From NCBI GenBank assembly GCA_012932865.1, contig SAXG01000063.1, positions 124,001 through 188,000 of the forward strand: a stretch of DNA of 64,000 bases, written 5' to 3'. This DNA comes from Amylostereum areolatum. Taxonomy: Eukaryota; Basidiomycota; Agaricomycetes; Russulales; Stereaceae. The notes below the pieces were generated by a model that was given only the letters and a program-made list of their open reading frames with translations, was not told the DNA's origin and ran no database searches. The position numbers were made by a program, and so were the translations under genes. The stretch's first letter is position 1, and every line of letters begins with the position of its first letter. Of this stretch, positions 45,644-58,222 are shown piece by piece.

Positions 45644-46789
45644 GTAGCTCGCAAAGAGCTATTCGATTGGCTTTGAAGTACGGTCATCGCAGCGTGCAAC
45701 TATACACGCTACCCCAAAAAACAATTTGACGACACTCTACAATGGCACGCTGGACATCGGGCGATAACATCCTTCCGTCTCCTGTAGCACTGTTCTGACC
45801 CCCGGTCGCTTTCGTTCACACCACTCTTCCACCGAATCGACGAGGAAGTGTGTTTGCGTTCCAAATATTCCCGGCTGAGACTCGACTCGAGGAAGGGTTG
45901 GAGTCGTAGACTCATAGGACTCCAATTGACGGGGAGAAGGTGACGAGAGTCGGGAGACGGGCAGTGAGATGTTGGCGGAGAATGGACACGAAGAGCATTG
46001 GCTCCGTTGGTATTATCATGAATCCTGATTCCTGAAAGAAATACGATAGGAATATGGGAGTCAGCCAGGAGGAGGAACGACGTACGTTCATTCCGCTCCG
46101 GTCAACTTCCCTCCCAGACTTCTAGCTACTTTCGCCGATGCTTTGTGAACTCTTAAAAAACTCGCTTGCACAGGAAGTTGAAAGACGTATGAGCATTGGA
46201 TATCCTTCACTCTGATGCTCGGTCAGTAGCACCAAGATGAATGAGAATATCACATCGTGGCTCATCGTGGCCGTCGACTCGGAAGAGGATGCTTGTGCCA
46301 TGGGATACAGTGCTCACCATTGACGTCAACGATTCCATGCATTGCTTCTTACTCGCAGGGTGTCATGAACGTAGTAGACCATTATTCTGTGGGATGGGGG
46401 TAGGGTAGCCTTGTGTCGTGCGCGCAATTGGTGTTGAGCCTCCGCGGGGTGGCGGAGGAAATATTTGTCCCACATCTCCCCAAAATTGGTAGACTTTGTT
46501 GAGTTTTTGCCCGCGAGTCTGGGCCGCTTCTGGAGCTTTTCGGACCGTTATGTACCGAGTCCTTCATCGCAAACCCCCACACCTCGACGACTGCCAGTGC
46601 AGCAAATTCCCTACTAACAAGTGGCGATATCTTGCGTGGTTGTCTTAACAAACAGCGCTGGAAACGCGTCCGGACTCCGCGGCCCATCTCGCATCTGGTC
46701 ACCAACTCTGAAGGGCTACTCCATCGTTGTACAGGATGCCGGCCACAGGGAACCTGCCTCACGAACGAGAAGAGCCCACCGCGATATCA
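45644..46789. other. Intergenic stretch
   Basis: 1.1 kb without a supported gene or repeat; likely includes the F-box gene promoter. Confidence 0.5.
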
Positions 46790-48487
46790 ATGGGCACAGC
46801 AATGGCGAACGAAATCTTCGCCATCCATAGCGCGCCCGAGGATGCACCGAGCGACCACGGCCACCTCGAGGCGTCCCTCGCGAACCGTCTCCCTCCAGAG
46901 CTCTTGTGTCAAATCTTCGCTATTGTACGAGACACATCGGGGCAACATCATGGGCGGTTGGGATGGGTTTCTTTGACACACGTTTGCCACGGATGGCGAG
47001 AGGTACGTTCACACCGCGTCCAGCCGCGTGCACCGTTCTGACTGCTCTCCACGTAGATCGCGCTGCAAGACACCCTGCTGTGGTCGACGATCGACATGAA
47101 CACAGTCCGAGGCCGGTGGCTGGATGAACGGCTGTCTCGTTCAGGCTCGTCTCCCCTTTCGCTCACAATCGAAATGCCCGTAGCCGGGGAATTGCGCACC
47201 ATGGACTTCAACGCCACCGCTGCCGAGGTCGCCGCCCGGGTCATAGAGGGACATTCCGACCGCATCCAAACCCTGGTCGTCTTCGCCGATCTGCCGAAGT
47301 ACCTGCGCACGGTCAACAGGCTGCCGTTCCCCGCCCTCGAATCGCTGACCTTCACCGCCAACTTTCTGCGCACGGATGAGCGAGGTCCTCGCCCTGAAGA
47401 CGTCTCCGCCGCACGCGTCCCGCTCCTGCGCGTCTTGGCGCTCACGGACATCGCGTTTCGGTGGGAGTCGGCCATATACGACAACCTCGTCGAGCTGAGC
47501 CTGGAATCCGTCGTGAAAAGGGAGAGACCGTCGCGCGAGCAGCTCAGGGGCCTCTTCTCAAGGATGACCCGGCTGGAGATGCTCCGCCTGTTCAACTTCG
47601 CGCTGGATGACGCGGATCACCCGCCGCCGTCCTCGAAGATCCATCTTCCGCTGTCGTTGAAGCGGTTGTCAAGCGGCGCAGACGAGTGCCAGGACGCGAG
47701 CATCCGCGATTGTTTCGCCTTCCTGAAGGAGATGGTCGTTCCACCGCGCGCGACCACCGAGCTCAGCACCTTTGTAGCCTACTACTGGGACGATGAATGG
47801 TCCATCTGGATCGAAGATGTCTTTTCCCACCACGCTCTCCTCCTATCTCCCCGCGCGCTTTCCGTCACCGTCTCCAAGCGTAAGCCCCCCTCGCTGTTCA
47901 CATCTGAGTTCCCCCCAGTCATCGAGCTCTCCGCATTCCGCGAGCCGCGAGCAGCGTGCCAGTCCCCGGACAGCGTCGCTCCCACGCTCTCTGGATATTG
48001 GTATATCCCCTTCTACACCGTGACGCCATGGCCCGTCGAGATAGCCGGCGGTCATTGGCACGGCGTCCAGCTGGGCAATCTCGCGGAATTGGACCTGTAC
48101 ATCGCCGAAGAGCGGGACGTCGAGCCGTGCGTGCAGGCTCTCCTCCCGCACCTCGTGAACCTGCGTCGATTGTGCGGATACGAGGACACCGTCCTCGCGG
48201 TCGTTCAAGCCCTCCGTGCCACTCCTTCGCTCCTCCCGAACTTGGAGACAATCTGCGTGGGCAAGGGTACGCGTACGGCGACCACCGAGCTATTCGATCG
48301 GATGGCAGACTTCGCATTGGAGCGCCAAGGGACGAAGGGTGCCCTTCGGGAGCTGCATATGCCGCAGGAATATGTGGGCGTGGAAGGGGTAGGCGAGCTT
48401 TCAAAGGTCGTTCCCGTCGTCTTTGGCCTGCCATGTACTGGAGAACCTAAGGTTCGCTGGAGCATGTGCATGGCGCAACATTTATAG
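46790..48487 (+). CDS. F-box protein
   Basis: Probable substrate adaptor of an SCF ubiquitin ligase. Two exons, 46790-47002 and 47057-48487 (intron GTACGT..CGTAG), 548 codons with stop. The F-box is NRLPPELLCQIFAIV ... LTHVCHGWREIALQDTLLW, interrupted by the intron after WRE as in many Agaricomycete relatives. The rest is a Leu-rich, leucine-rich-repeat-like region (FPALESLTFTANFL, LRVLALTDIAF, LEMLRLFNFAL, LAELDLYIAEE, LPNLETICVG). The start at 46790 (MGTAMANEIFAIHSA) is one of three in-frame ATGs; 46802 and 46727 are alternatives. Mushroom genomes hold hundreds of such genes, and the target is unknown. Confidence 0.88.
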
Positions 48488-49456
48488 AAATTGTGTTTTC
48501 GAGGAGGTCGTGGGCCGTCTCTCGATCTCCCTTACAGCATCACGCAAACACGGCGTGGTCTGAACATGGCCTTGGGTCGGGGCATCGTCCCGGTGGAGGT
48601 GATGCGTGGGGTGGGTGTCGCACAAATGGCATCATATCGGCTGGCGTCCCTTCGCCCTGCTCCGCTTCGCCGCTCACGGTACATGTAACCGTGTACATTG
48701 GAGACAGCCGCGCGCCCTCCATCGGCACGGAAAGCCGGCTCCAACACACCCTTGACTGAACCCAGGTTTCGCAACCGGCTGATGTTGTGACCTGTTCGCG
48801 GCGCGCGCTCTGACTCGTTTTCTGCGAGTCCTTCTCGACTAAACTCCTTCCAGAAAACAGGCCATCGAGCTTACCGAGCTATTCCTTTTTCCACCTGTCG
48901 TGCTCGAGTCACGAGGTGCATATTCCGATTCTCCGAGTGCAAGGAACGAGGACCGGCGCTGATGCGCTGATGGACGAAGGCTTGAGGGCACAACGCAAGA
49001 GACGTGGTGCCATTGTTGGCGGTAGATACTCCGTCACGTGATTCCACCTCACTTCTTCTGACTCTTTGAGTCGTCTTCAGGCAATTGCAAGTCGTCCACG
49101 CAGAACAAGTTCTTGACCAGTACATTCCAGCCACGAGATCGTCCAAGATCAAGAGAAAACCCAACGCGTACCGTACAACAGCGTGCAAAACAGAGCGAGA
49201 CCCGTGTGATTTACAGACAAAGCGATCCTCGATGAAAGATGAAGAGTGAAAGAGAAAGAACATGAGCGTCAGAACATCCTGAGGGCAAAATTGCATTAGA
49301 GTACGGCGCGCGAAGAAAGCAAGACGAGAAACTCGACTCAACGACCGCCGACCGACCGCGTCCACCTCCTACCAGCCTCTAGTGACAGCGACGTCGCGAC
49401 CGACACACTCTCCGCCCCGATGATCCAAAAGCGCCAATCCCGAGAGCCCAGCCTGG
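48488..49456. other. Convergent 3' region
   Basis: Between the ends of the F-box gene and the isochorismatase gene. The minus-strand frame at 48871-49365 probably covers 3' UTR of the latter. No gene supported. Confidence 0.45.
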
Positions 49457-50047
49457 TCAATCGTTGAAAAGATCCTCCACCTCCTCCACATCCAACAAGA
49501 TCACGCCCGCCTCCGACAGCTCCGCCTCGATCTCCCTCTCGACCAGCTTCGCCTCGGTGATGCCCCCGCCCGCGAGCACCTCCACCCGATCGTACGTCGC
49601 GTGCGCGCCGCGGATGAGCACGACGTCGTTCCCGCGCCCGAGCGCGGCGCTGCAGGTCGCGCGGATGCAGAAGTCGCTCTGGCAGCCGACGACGACGAGC
49701 ATGTCCTCGGGCGCGACGAGCGCGCCGAGCGTCGTGCCCGCGAACGCGTTGTTCTTCAGCTTGTCGAGCACGGGCTCCATCGGGCGCGGCGCGTGCACGA
49801 GCTCCCAGCCGGCGGTGCCCTTCTCGTCCGGCTCGCCCGGTTCGCCGCAGTTCCGGACGTGCACGATCAGCGGCGGGTGCGCGGCGTCGCGGGCGGCGGC
49901 GAGGACGTGGGCGATGTTGGCGTCGACGGCGGCGGAGTTGGGCACGCCCTTGGGGGGCGCGGCGAGCATGCCGGCCTGGGCGTCGATGATGAGGAGCACG
50001 CGGCGGCTTTTGTGGTCTGCGAGGGCGTCGATGGCGGTGGGGGACAT
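49457..50047 (-). CDS. Isochorismatase-fold cysteine hydrolase
   Basis: Cysteine hydrolase of the isochorismatase-like superfamily (nicotinamidases, carbamoyl and amide hydrolases). The catalytic Asp-Lys-Cys triad is visible: IIDAQAGM, DKLKNNAFAGTTL and VVGCQSDFCIRAT. From the ATG at 50047 (MSPTAIDALADHKSRR) the protein has 196 residues, the normal size, in a single exon. The frame extends upstream to 50245, but that part is Pro-rich and untypical, so the internal start is preferred; 50245 or 50209 would add a leader. Physiological substrate unknown. A long plus-strand frame at 49464-50540 is its shadow. Confidence 0.88.
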   Translation of the reverse strand: MSPTAIDALADHKSRRVLLIIDAQAGMLAAPPKGVPNSAAVDANIAHVLAAARDAAHPPLIVHVRNCGEPGEPDEKGTAGWELVHAPRPMEPVLDKLKNNAFAGTTLGALVAPEDMLVVVGCQSDFCIRATCSAALGRGNDVVLIRGAHATYDRVEVLAGGGITEAKLVEREIEAELSEAGVILLDVEEVEDLFND

Positions 50048-50792
50048 GATGGGGGCGGCGGGGTCGACGGGACCGGTGGTGGTGTATGTGGGATCGGAGA
50101 AAAATGTGGGGAGGAGGGCGAGGGCGGGGTGGGCAGGATGGCCTGAGGGGGGAGAAAAAGGAGGACAACGCAGGAGATCGGCGGCCTCGTTGCTGGGACT
50201 GCCTCGCATGATGTCCCCGTCCCCGGCAGCTGCGTCCACGTGCATTCGACTTCGGATTGCCCGGCCTCGAACCGCGGTGCGTATATCAGGCCACGCTCTC
50301 AGATCTCAGGATCCGGCTTTCTCCACCGAGTTTCCAGGGCGAGTCTGCGCTCGTGAGGCTCTAGGAGGCGTTTATCGCGACGGACGGAGCAGATGGGCTA
50401 ATTCGGAGAGCGAAGCGCGTAAAAGGCGCTCTTCGAGATGTAAACTTGGCCGTACGCGTCTGCTCAACGGAACACCGCGGACGTCGCGCGCGTCATCCCG
50501 GGTCTCCGAGCATTTTGACTCGACGTTTGTAATTATATGAACCGCGGATGACCATTATATAAATGAATGAAAACAATATGCTGAACGAAGGGAGGGAATG
50601 CACAAACACGATGCACCTCAGACTCTGGAGTGGATCACTCTCCCGTGTGACCTACTCGAAACGCGAAAGGACGAGAAAGAAAAACTTGACTGATGCAATT
50701 CCAAAACACGCAGACGGAGACTATGATACAGCCGACGGCACGACGTGAATAGACTGAGACCACCCACCACCACCACCACCACCAGCCCACAT
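50048..50792. other. Intergenic stretch
   Basis: Upstream of the isochorismatase gene and 3' of ERV41. Contains a CCACCA trinucleotide run near 50760-50785. No gene supported. Confidence 0.5.
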
Positions 50793-52583
50793 CTAATCGT
50801 CCTTCTTCCCCCCAGACGGCATCCTCGGAATCCCAAAGCTTTGCCCCGGCGAAGGCGTCGGCGGGAAGACCTGATAGGAAGGCGTCCCATGCCCGAGCGG
50901 ACTCCCCACCGCCGGACTATGCGGCAGATACGGCGAGCTCACGCTCATCGGGCTGTTCACCGCCGGCGAGCGCGGTCCCGGCCCAAACATCGGGGACCCG
51001 AGCCCCAACCCGCGCGTCGCCTCGGCGCTGACCGAGCGCGCGGACATCGGCGGGGGTGGGGGCGGCGCGGCGGGGGACGCGGGGTACGGCGACACGGGCG
51101 TCGTCGCGTAGCTCGAGTACGGCGACCCGCCCGCGTTGGCGCCCTCGACGACCCAGCTGTTTCCCTGGCGCATGACGCGCCCGCCGCCGATGCTGCCCGG
51201 GCGCGCGCGCAGCTCGCCGCCGACCCACTTGTGGCGGAGGCCGGTCGCGCGCGCGGAGGGCGAGGGCGCGATGCTGTCGTCGTCCGAGGGCCCGAGCACG
51301 GCCGTGGACACGCGCGTGGTGATGCGCAGCGCCCAGGCGGCGCAGACGAAGACGCCGCCGACGACGCCGACGCAGCGGATGAAGAGCTGCGCGAGCGTTG
51401 TCGTGCGCTGGATCAGCGTCAGCCGCACGGGCTCCAGGTCGAATTTGAAGAAGATGCCGGGCGTGCCCCGGTTGTGCTCGTACACGCGGGTGTAGTGCGT
51501 GACCGAGTATTGGTTCGTGTCGAGCGGGGCGGTGCGTGGGGCGACGTAGGTTGTGGGGACGACGCGGAGGAAGTATTGGTAGCCGACGAAGGCTGGGGGA
51601 CGAAGGTCAGAGAGTGCAGGGGTGAGGAGGGACGCGGAGGACTCACGATCGTGTGTTATCTCGAACGAGTTGTCGAGGGGCTGGACGATCTCAGGGAAGT
51701 GGGGTCCGAAGGAGAATTCAGTTACGACGTGCGAGAGGTTCATCACTGCCATGCGTCAGATAACAAAGAAGTCTGGCCATTGGAACTTACTCACGGTTGT
51801 GTGGGACATGGACGTTACTCGAGTAGCCGTGGCCAAGCGTGGTGATGTGCAGGTTGGCTAGACGTCACGGTCAGCTTCCGAGCCAAGGCGAAAGCGCGGA
51901 ACACTCACCCGTCACCTTTTTCACGGACAGAGAGCCGTACACCCTGCACGCGCTGCCGTCCGCCTTGTAGTTGTACGTCGGCTTGTACAGGTTTTTGGAC
52001 CGCTGGAAGAGAGAGAAGAACCCGCGAGATTTGCGCGACTGCGATACGGCTTGTCGTGCTGACAACGCTGCTGCGTGCTCCTTGAGCGTCGTGGCCTGCC
52101 CGACGTCGAAGAGTGTCTGGAAGACGCGTGAGTGAACCGTACCAATGGCCACCCATGGTTACTCACCCCGTCACGCCGAAGCCCTTTGCTCAGATACAGC
52201 CTGTCCCCCACCGCGTCCTTCAAATCAACGCTCAGATCTAGAAAGCGAAAAAAAGACGCATCAGCAAAGGAAAGCAGCGAACAAAGTGGTAACCACGCAC
52301 AGCGGCAGGGCATGTTGATGACCATGTCGACGTTCACGTCCATGAAGCTGTTCTGGTCGCGGTCGACGCTGAACTCGTAATCGGGCCATCCCCACAGGTA
52401 CTCGCCGATGTCGTTCAAGACGAGCAGAAAGGCGAGGAGGCCGACGAAAACGGTGAGAAATCCGCGGGATTCGGAGCGAGCCTTGTAGGTCGACGGCAGC
52501 TTGGGAAACGCGTCGAAGCTCTTGAGCGGGGCGGGCGCCATGCTGTCGAGCTTGTCGAGGAGCGAGGGCTCGGAGTGCGACAT
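50793..52583 (-). CDS. ERV41: ER-Golgi vesicle protein ERV41 (ERGIC2-type)
   Basis: COPII vesicle membrane protein that works with Erv46 in retrieval of cargo between ER and Golgi. Exons begin 52301-52583, 52167-52237, 51909-52116, 51795-51857, then from 51745 with one more intron near 51640, ending at stop 50793; phases agree for the first five. Visible: an N-terminal short cytosolic part (LKSFDAFPKLPSTYK), transmembrane FLTVFVGLLAFLLVLND, FSVD ... MDVNVDMVINMPC, YLSVDLKDAVGDRL, ACRVYGSLSVKKVTGANLHI, LSHVVTEFSFGPHFP, YQYFLRVVPT, IFFKFDLEPV, and a second transmembrane segment CVGVVGGVFVCAAW. The tail of about 150 residues, Pro/Ser/Gly-rich, is longer than in yeast. The CxxC signature of Erv46 is absent, which supports ERV41. 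Confidence 0.92.
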
Positions 52584-53517
52584 GGCGAAACGCCCGTGAA
52601 CGAAGTATAAGAAGCGGGCGACGTGTCCTGTGGACGAAAGTGAATGGCAAAATTGAGGGGGAAAGGGACGGAGGTGAGAATGACACGCGACACCCGCCCG
52701 GCGACACGCATCATCTCTCCGGAAGTTCGGGGCAAATCCGGCGTATTTTCATCCCCGCGTGACCGCTTGACGTAGCGGATTGACAGCCAAACTGCGAGAT
52801 CCGGGCGAAAATACTTCAATTTTCTTAACGAACCTCCCTGTGCCTTCCGGCCTGCTTCAGGCTGGCGTCGTCCAGTACAAGTCCAGTATTCATCGCTACA
52901 GTCACTGCGAGCTCCCATCTGTCTGCGTGTGCACATCGGAGACGTGTAGAGAAGACGCCGCTTCCTTGAACTCTTCAAAGTTCCATCATGCTACATCATG
53001 CCACCATCCGTGCGCCGCTCCATCAGCCATCCTTCTCCCGCCTGCGCAGTGTTTACAACGTGCTAAAGCGCTAATGATCCAATGTGGGCAGTAGTACTGC
53101 TTCCAACGTGCGTACTAATAATACAGGGTGGGCAGTAGCACTACATCCTCAACAGGCGGATAGCTTTTCTCGAGTGCTGCTATAGAGTTCGCTGGCGCAG
53201 ACTCGGAGAATAGTCCGTCGTTGACCCACGACATCACCAGTTGTCGCTGTCATCGCAGGGTCCAAGTCCCACGTGCATGTAAGTTACATTATCATCTCTT
53301 TCTCCAACAGCGATACTACTAGTTTCAGACTGTGGATCATACTTCCCATCTACCAACGAGTCCATCATTCAGTTGTTCCGTCGATGTCGATGTCCCGCCG
53401 CCACAGGTGAGTACCCGATATGTATCGCCTCCCTCAGGTTCATATATCTTGGTGACCGTTTTGCGCGGCGCCAGCAGCTTCCAGGTCAGCATCCCCTCCC
53501 ACCTCACATCGCACGCA
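52584..53517. other. Divergent intergenic region
   Basis: Between ERV41 (minus) and STE3-like receptor 1 (plus). Near 53080-53145 the word GTGGGCAGTAG occurs twice. No gene and no pheromone precursor seen. Confidence 0.45.
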
Positions 53518-55008
53518 ATGGACCCGACGTATCCGCTAGTTCCCATGGTCAACATTATTGCCGCCTTTCTGGTCATGCTCTCTTTGCTTTCGCGTTCTAT
53601 CCCACAGGCATGGAACGCAGGCATATTGATGCTCGGTTGCTGGCTTTTCGCCTACTCGATCGTTATCGGAGTCGACACGATTCAATGGGCCGATAATGCC
53701 AACAATCCGGCTCCCATCTGGTGCGACATCGGTGAGTGCCACATGCAAGTTGCTGTGCACAGGCAGAATTGACACGGGACGAATGCAGCTATTCACATAC
53801 AAGTGGGGGCGAATGTCGGAGTACCAGCATGCTCACTAATCCTCACTCGTCGACTGTATAAGATAATTTCTCGCAGGACCGTAGGACCCCTTAGCCGTCG
53901 AGAGGCAAGTCATACGACTTGGGTCCGTATGTTGTGTTGATGTAGCCTTCTAGAGAGCTTACGAGCTTGCTGTGGATGTATCCCTCGGTCTGGGATTTCC
54001 AACTTTGATCATGGCCCTGTGTAAACCCAAGTCCACTCTCAACAGTACCTTTGTTCGCTTACTTGGCTTTACAGACTACATTGTTCAACTGGAGCGTTTT
54101 GCAATTTTCGAGGAGCTCGGCTGCGCGGCCGTGACGTACACCTCGGGGGCGTCAATGCTCATCACGCTGCCATGGCAAGCTCTTTTCCCTCTCATATCGG
54201 TATTCCTATATAGTCGTAAGCAATCTCCTTATCATCGTCGTCTTCTAACTAACGAAGGATAGCCAAACTATTGTGGCTATTTCTGCGTGAAAAAAGGGAA
54301 ATAAACAGCATTTTACAGAGTAATACAACAATGCACCGTTCAAACTTCTTCCGTATCCTGGCCATAGGATGCCTCGACACGATAATCACATTGCCTCTTG
54401 GGATCCTAAATATCACACGGAGCGTTTTGCAGACGATCAACAACGCGACCACCGGCCTTCCATTTTGGCCAGGATGGTCTGCAATACACGACGACTGGGA
54501 ACCTGTTCTGTTGCTCGCATCAGAGTGGAAAACAGACAAGTGGAACGAACTCAGTATTCGATTGCTCATGTGGAAAAATGCTCCTCTGGCGCTCGTGTAT
54601 TTTCTAATATTTGGTCTAACCGGTGAAGCTCGAGCGACGTATCGGCGCATATTCTGGACCGCCGTGCGCCCCTTTCATTGGAAACCGCCATCGCCCCCCG
54701 AGTTGGGTAGTATGGCTTTTACCCCGGGTCAAGTCCGTGGAGGTACAATCCAGTCTACGTGAGTTTTCTTTGGCTGTGCGCAGTGTCATCCGACCCGTCT
54801 CTGACTACCCATTTCAGGCCGGAATCGTCGTTCTTAGCGCCGACCATCCAAGATGTCGAAGCTCTCACACAGGAAGAACCAGCGGAAAAAGATGTCCGAT
54901 CGGCCCTTTCGAACGATGCACTCAGCGGGCATGAAAAACTGGGAGACCGAGAGGCCAGCATGTGCGTTCGTCGACCACTGCTCGCCCCACTCGATACTCA
55001 CGCGTAGC
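53518..55008 (+). CDS. STE3: STE3-like pheromone receptor 1 (fungal class D GPCR)
   Basis: Seven-transmembrane receptor of the STE3 type, which binds farnesylated peptide pheromones and signals through a G protein. Start at 53518 (MDPTYPLVPMVNIIAAFLVM). Exon 1 53518-53731 ends WCDI-G; the next exon has GVPACSLILTRRLYKI; then RAYELAVDVSLGLGFPTLIMAL; YIVQLERFAIFEELGC; KLLWLFLREKREINSIL; FFRILAIGCLDTIITLPLGI; LPFWPGW; ALVYFLIFGLTGEARATYRR; and a cytoplasmic tail. The intron after SRRE appears to be GC..AG, beginning GCAAGT near 53903; receptor 2 has GTACGA at the same place. The last exon and stop (near 55005) are less certain. Whether it is a mating-type or non-mating receptor is not decided by sequence. 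Confidence 0.88.
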
Positions 55009-55481
55009 CTTTCAGGATCAGCTGCGACACTCTTAGGCCCGAAGAAGCCCGCATCAGCGTGCACAATCCTATTAGTGACGCAATTACGACGGTCGATCTG
55101 GTCATACCGAGGCGATAGCAAGGGGACCAGTCCGATGTGAAATCCGCAGAGCGCGCTCGCGAACCGATGTAGGCACTTGTATCCAATATCAGAGCAGGAG
55201 TCACAGAGCTCACGAGGTACTACCTAAAGGATTGACGCGCTTCAAACGGGATATGGAGGAAACCCTGAGGAGGCTCGCTGACCCTTTGATGGTGTCGAGC
55301 GTACGGACTTGAGTCGGTGCATGTGTGGGGACACGGTATGAAGTTCTTGGGGTGGGGAGGATTGACGCGTTATGTTACAAAGAAATCCTACGTACGTTGT
55401 CCGCCATGTTGTAAATCACGATGAATGGGAAGCCTATCGAATTCCTTCCTATCCATATCTTTACCTTGAACATGCTTCTTA
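55009..55481. other. Convergent 3' spacer
   Basis: Between receptor 1 and the FunK1 gene. I searched both strands by eye for a short frame ending in Cys-aliphatic-aliphatic-X and found none that convinces. Confidence 0.45.
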
Positions 55482-57543
55482 TCAGGCGCGTTGCTTTTTT
55501 CGCAGGCCTGACCCCTGCTCATCAGAACCATCCCGAAACGCGTCCGACGACGCTCGCTTTGACGCGTAGTGGGCGACTCTGGTGGCTTTGCGTAGCCTCG
55601 TCCTTTCTCGAATCTCCTTTACAATATCCCTGCTCCCGTCCCCGTCCGACCATCCATCCCCTTCCACCGCTGCGTCAAACATGGCCAATATCCGGTCGGA
55701 AGATTCGAGTGCGCGCTCCTTCTCCCTTCGTTCTTCCGTCGGGATGTCGGAGTCGTATGCGTATCGACCGCGCCAGAACAGTCCGCGGAGTTCGACGACG
55801 AGGTTGTAACATGGTTCATTCAAGTGTCCACGGAGCTGCCCCAGTCGGACAAGACCGCCGCTTAGGAAGGCGACCTTGTGCATGCCGTTGACCTCGGGTT
55901 CGTTGTCCTGCATCCCCGAATAATAGATGTTGTCGAGAATGTCGATGAGATTAGGGATGCCGGTGGGTCGGTGGCGGACAACGTGAAAGACGAAAACGTG
56001 AAGGAAGGACTCCAGGTCGTCAACGAGTACATGTTCAGTTTCGCGTGGTTGCTCCATGAGGGCCGCGGAAATAAACTTCCAAGTTCCCTGTATAGGCCAT
56101 CGTAAGAACGTGGTGTACTTGACGAGTGGATGACGACATACTATAACGGAACCGCGACGACCGACCGCGACGTCGAAAGCGAGATCCCAATCAAGGAGTA
56201 GACCTCGCCCACTATCCGTGATAAGAATATTCCCCGCACTGATGTCTCCATGCAAGATGCCGAGCTCGCGATAGGCGTGTGCATGAGCTGTTCAGATATA
56301 TTAGCGGAGGAACACATGGGTCAGAGGGAAAACTCACCTTCGACGGCGTCGCGGATAGCAATACATAGTTCATATGTGGATGTGAACGTGTCCAGCGGTC
56401 GACCAATCTCGCCAAGGACCAGGCGGTAGTGTCGATATGTGCCGATACGCGTCGGCGCGCAAGCCCAGTCCGCCTTGACGAAATCCTTGCAGATTGTCCT
56501 CTGCGATGATACTTCGCCGGCGCAGCAAAGAGTGGGAACATGAGGTACGCCCTTTTCAGCCATGCGTCGATAGATATCACCCTCTGGCGTCGAAGATGAC
56601 TGACTCTTCCAGGTGTCCTTGAGCCAAACGAGAACACCGCGGGACAAGTCAAAGGCGACATATCCTGTCGTGCAGCTTCCGAAGAAAGCGCCGTGTGAGG
56701 ATTGGGGGGCGGCGACAACGTAGAGATGATCTTGACCCGTGACGTCGTCGCGAACAGATACCTTGCGAAGGGGATCTTCCGGGGAGATTGAGATTTTGTC
56801 GGAACGCTGGAACGCGGCAAGGGCCAAAGTGGCCTCTTCAGGGGAGGGCGAAGAAAAAGTGGTGTCGAATCCGCGGTCTTCTGGTGCCATATGATCGAAC
56901 TTCCAAAGGAAATCGGTGAGGGGATTCGAAGGCGACGTCCACTCGAACCGCTCGCTGACGATTGCCCCGCTGCGGTCCCATCGAAGAAGCCGAGCGGCGT
57001 CGTCCATGACAAGGATAGAAAAGAAGAAGACGTATGAGTGTGACCCAAACAGGGCCCTCACAAACTTGAGGTGAGGCGCGAAAATATCTTTGGATTTTCT
57101 GTCCAAACGGCGGATGTCGAACCGCTTTCGATTTGGGGCGTTGGTGGCGTCGGGTTCTTTGAACGGGTCCGATTGGACGTAGTCGATCAATAGTTCTGGG
57201 TTTGGATTGGAACACGGTGGGAAATGGATCGATTGTGATGGTACGCCCGGAGGCTGAGACTTGGACAGTGCGGCGATGCAGGTTTTTTGTTGGGCTGGAT
57301 CGGAGGGCGTGGATGCATCGTCGATCTTGGGAACCGACGAGAAGCAAAGGTGCGGACATAGATCCAATGCCTCAAATCCGAGCTTTTGAAGTGCAATTCA
57401 ATTAAAATGCACTACCGCGGACACAGAAAGGGACTCACAATGTCGCTCTCTGCCTGAGGTTTATCGAGTTTGAATCCAGCCGTTGTCGGTTTCGTGGGAC
57501 TAGTATCTGGCGTGAACTTGGTCATAAACTCAGAGACCGGCAT
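55482..57543 (-). CDS. FunK1-type fungal protein kinase
   Basis: Member of the FunK1 (Pkinase_fungal) family, expanded in mushrooms and often expressed in multicellular stages. Three exons: 57439-57543, 56338-57382, 55482-56287; the sum is 652 codons with stop. The kinase part includes VFDL-type beta strands around SRGVLVWLKDTW (probable ATP lysine), EGDIYRRMAEKGVPHVPTL, the catalytic loop LHGDISAGNILI, and LLLDWDLAF in place of the DFG motif, then QGTWKFISAALM and DDLESFLHVFVF. The HGD and DWD variants are normal for FunK1. The C-terminus is basic (SGLRKKQR). The start at 57543 (MPVSEFMTKFTP) comes from the exon upstream of a 56-bp intron. Substrates unknown. Confidence 0.88.
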
Positions 57544-57679
57544 AGGTCCAACGCATTTAAATAGCATAGTCGAGGACTAATAGCTTCGGTTATGTTGTTG
57601 TGGAGGGAACTGGGAGGAAAGGAACGAGACGTTGAGCCGACGGAACGGTGGCCGTCAACTATGCACGTGATCGTTGAAC

Positions 57680-57755
57680 GGTATTTCGCGATGACGTCAC
57701 AACTCACTCTGAATCCAGGAAGCTGAAGGACGCATAGACACCCTTCGCAAGCGTG
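57680..57755 (+). pseudogene. Fragment duplicated from the Cir_N gene
   Basis: About 75 bp match the end of intron 1 and start of exon 2 of the gene at 58325-59295 (58475-58560), same strand, with a small deletion that removes the splice acceptor context. Shared words are GACGTCACAACTCACT, GAAGCTGAAGGACGCATAG and CCTTCGCAAGCGTGC. Confidence 0.8.
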
Positions 57756-58222
57756 CGTATGTATCGCAATGTTAGGGCAGGAGAACACGAGATTCTGTCT
57801 GAAGGCTTGACGTGTCTGATGTCAAGCTGTAGCTTCAAACTGGACTGTGCACACGGGGAAGAACAACGTACTGGAATGATGATGGGCACACTCGGTACTA
57901 CTTCTGTGGACGAGGAGGGGTAGGATTCAATATGACATTTGGGGATAGAGCATAATGCGAACGGCATGACCTTATACACGCATGGGGTGGGGCTTGATGA
58001 AACATAATAAACTAACATTCAGAACCCTCGTGTACTTAGGTGGATCGGAACGTGACGTGAAGTTTCTTCGATGTGTTCTGCACCAGCGTATTCCAACGGA
58101 AGATGTAGCTCGTGGAAGGGGTGTCCCAACTTGGTCCCAACCGTCGACGGGCTTCCGTGGCCTCGATGAGCTCCTCAACGTTGGAATCGAGTTGGAATCA
58201 GGCTGCGTCACACAACGGTGCT

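Noticed and set aside
49464..50540. 358-codon plus-strand frame
   Set aside because: Shadow of the isochorismatase-fold gene, Ser/Ala-rich, no motif.
50745..51845. 366-codon plus-strand frame
   Set aside because: Arg/Ala-rich shadow of ERV41.
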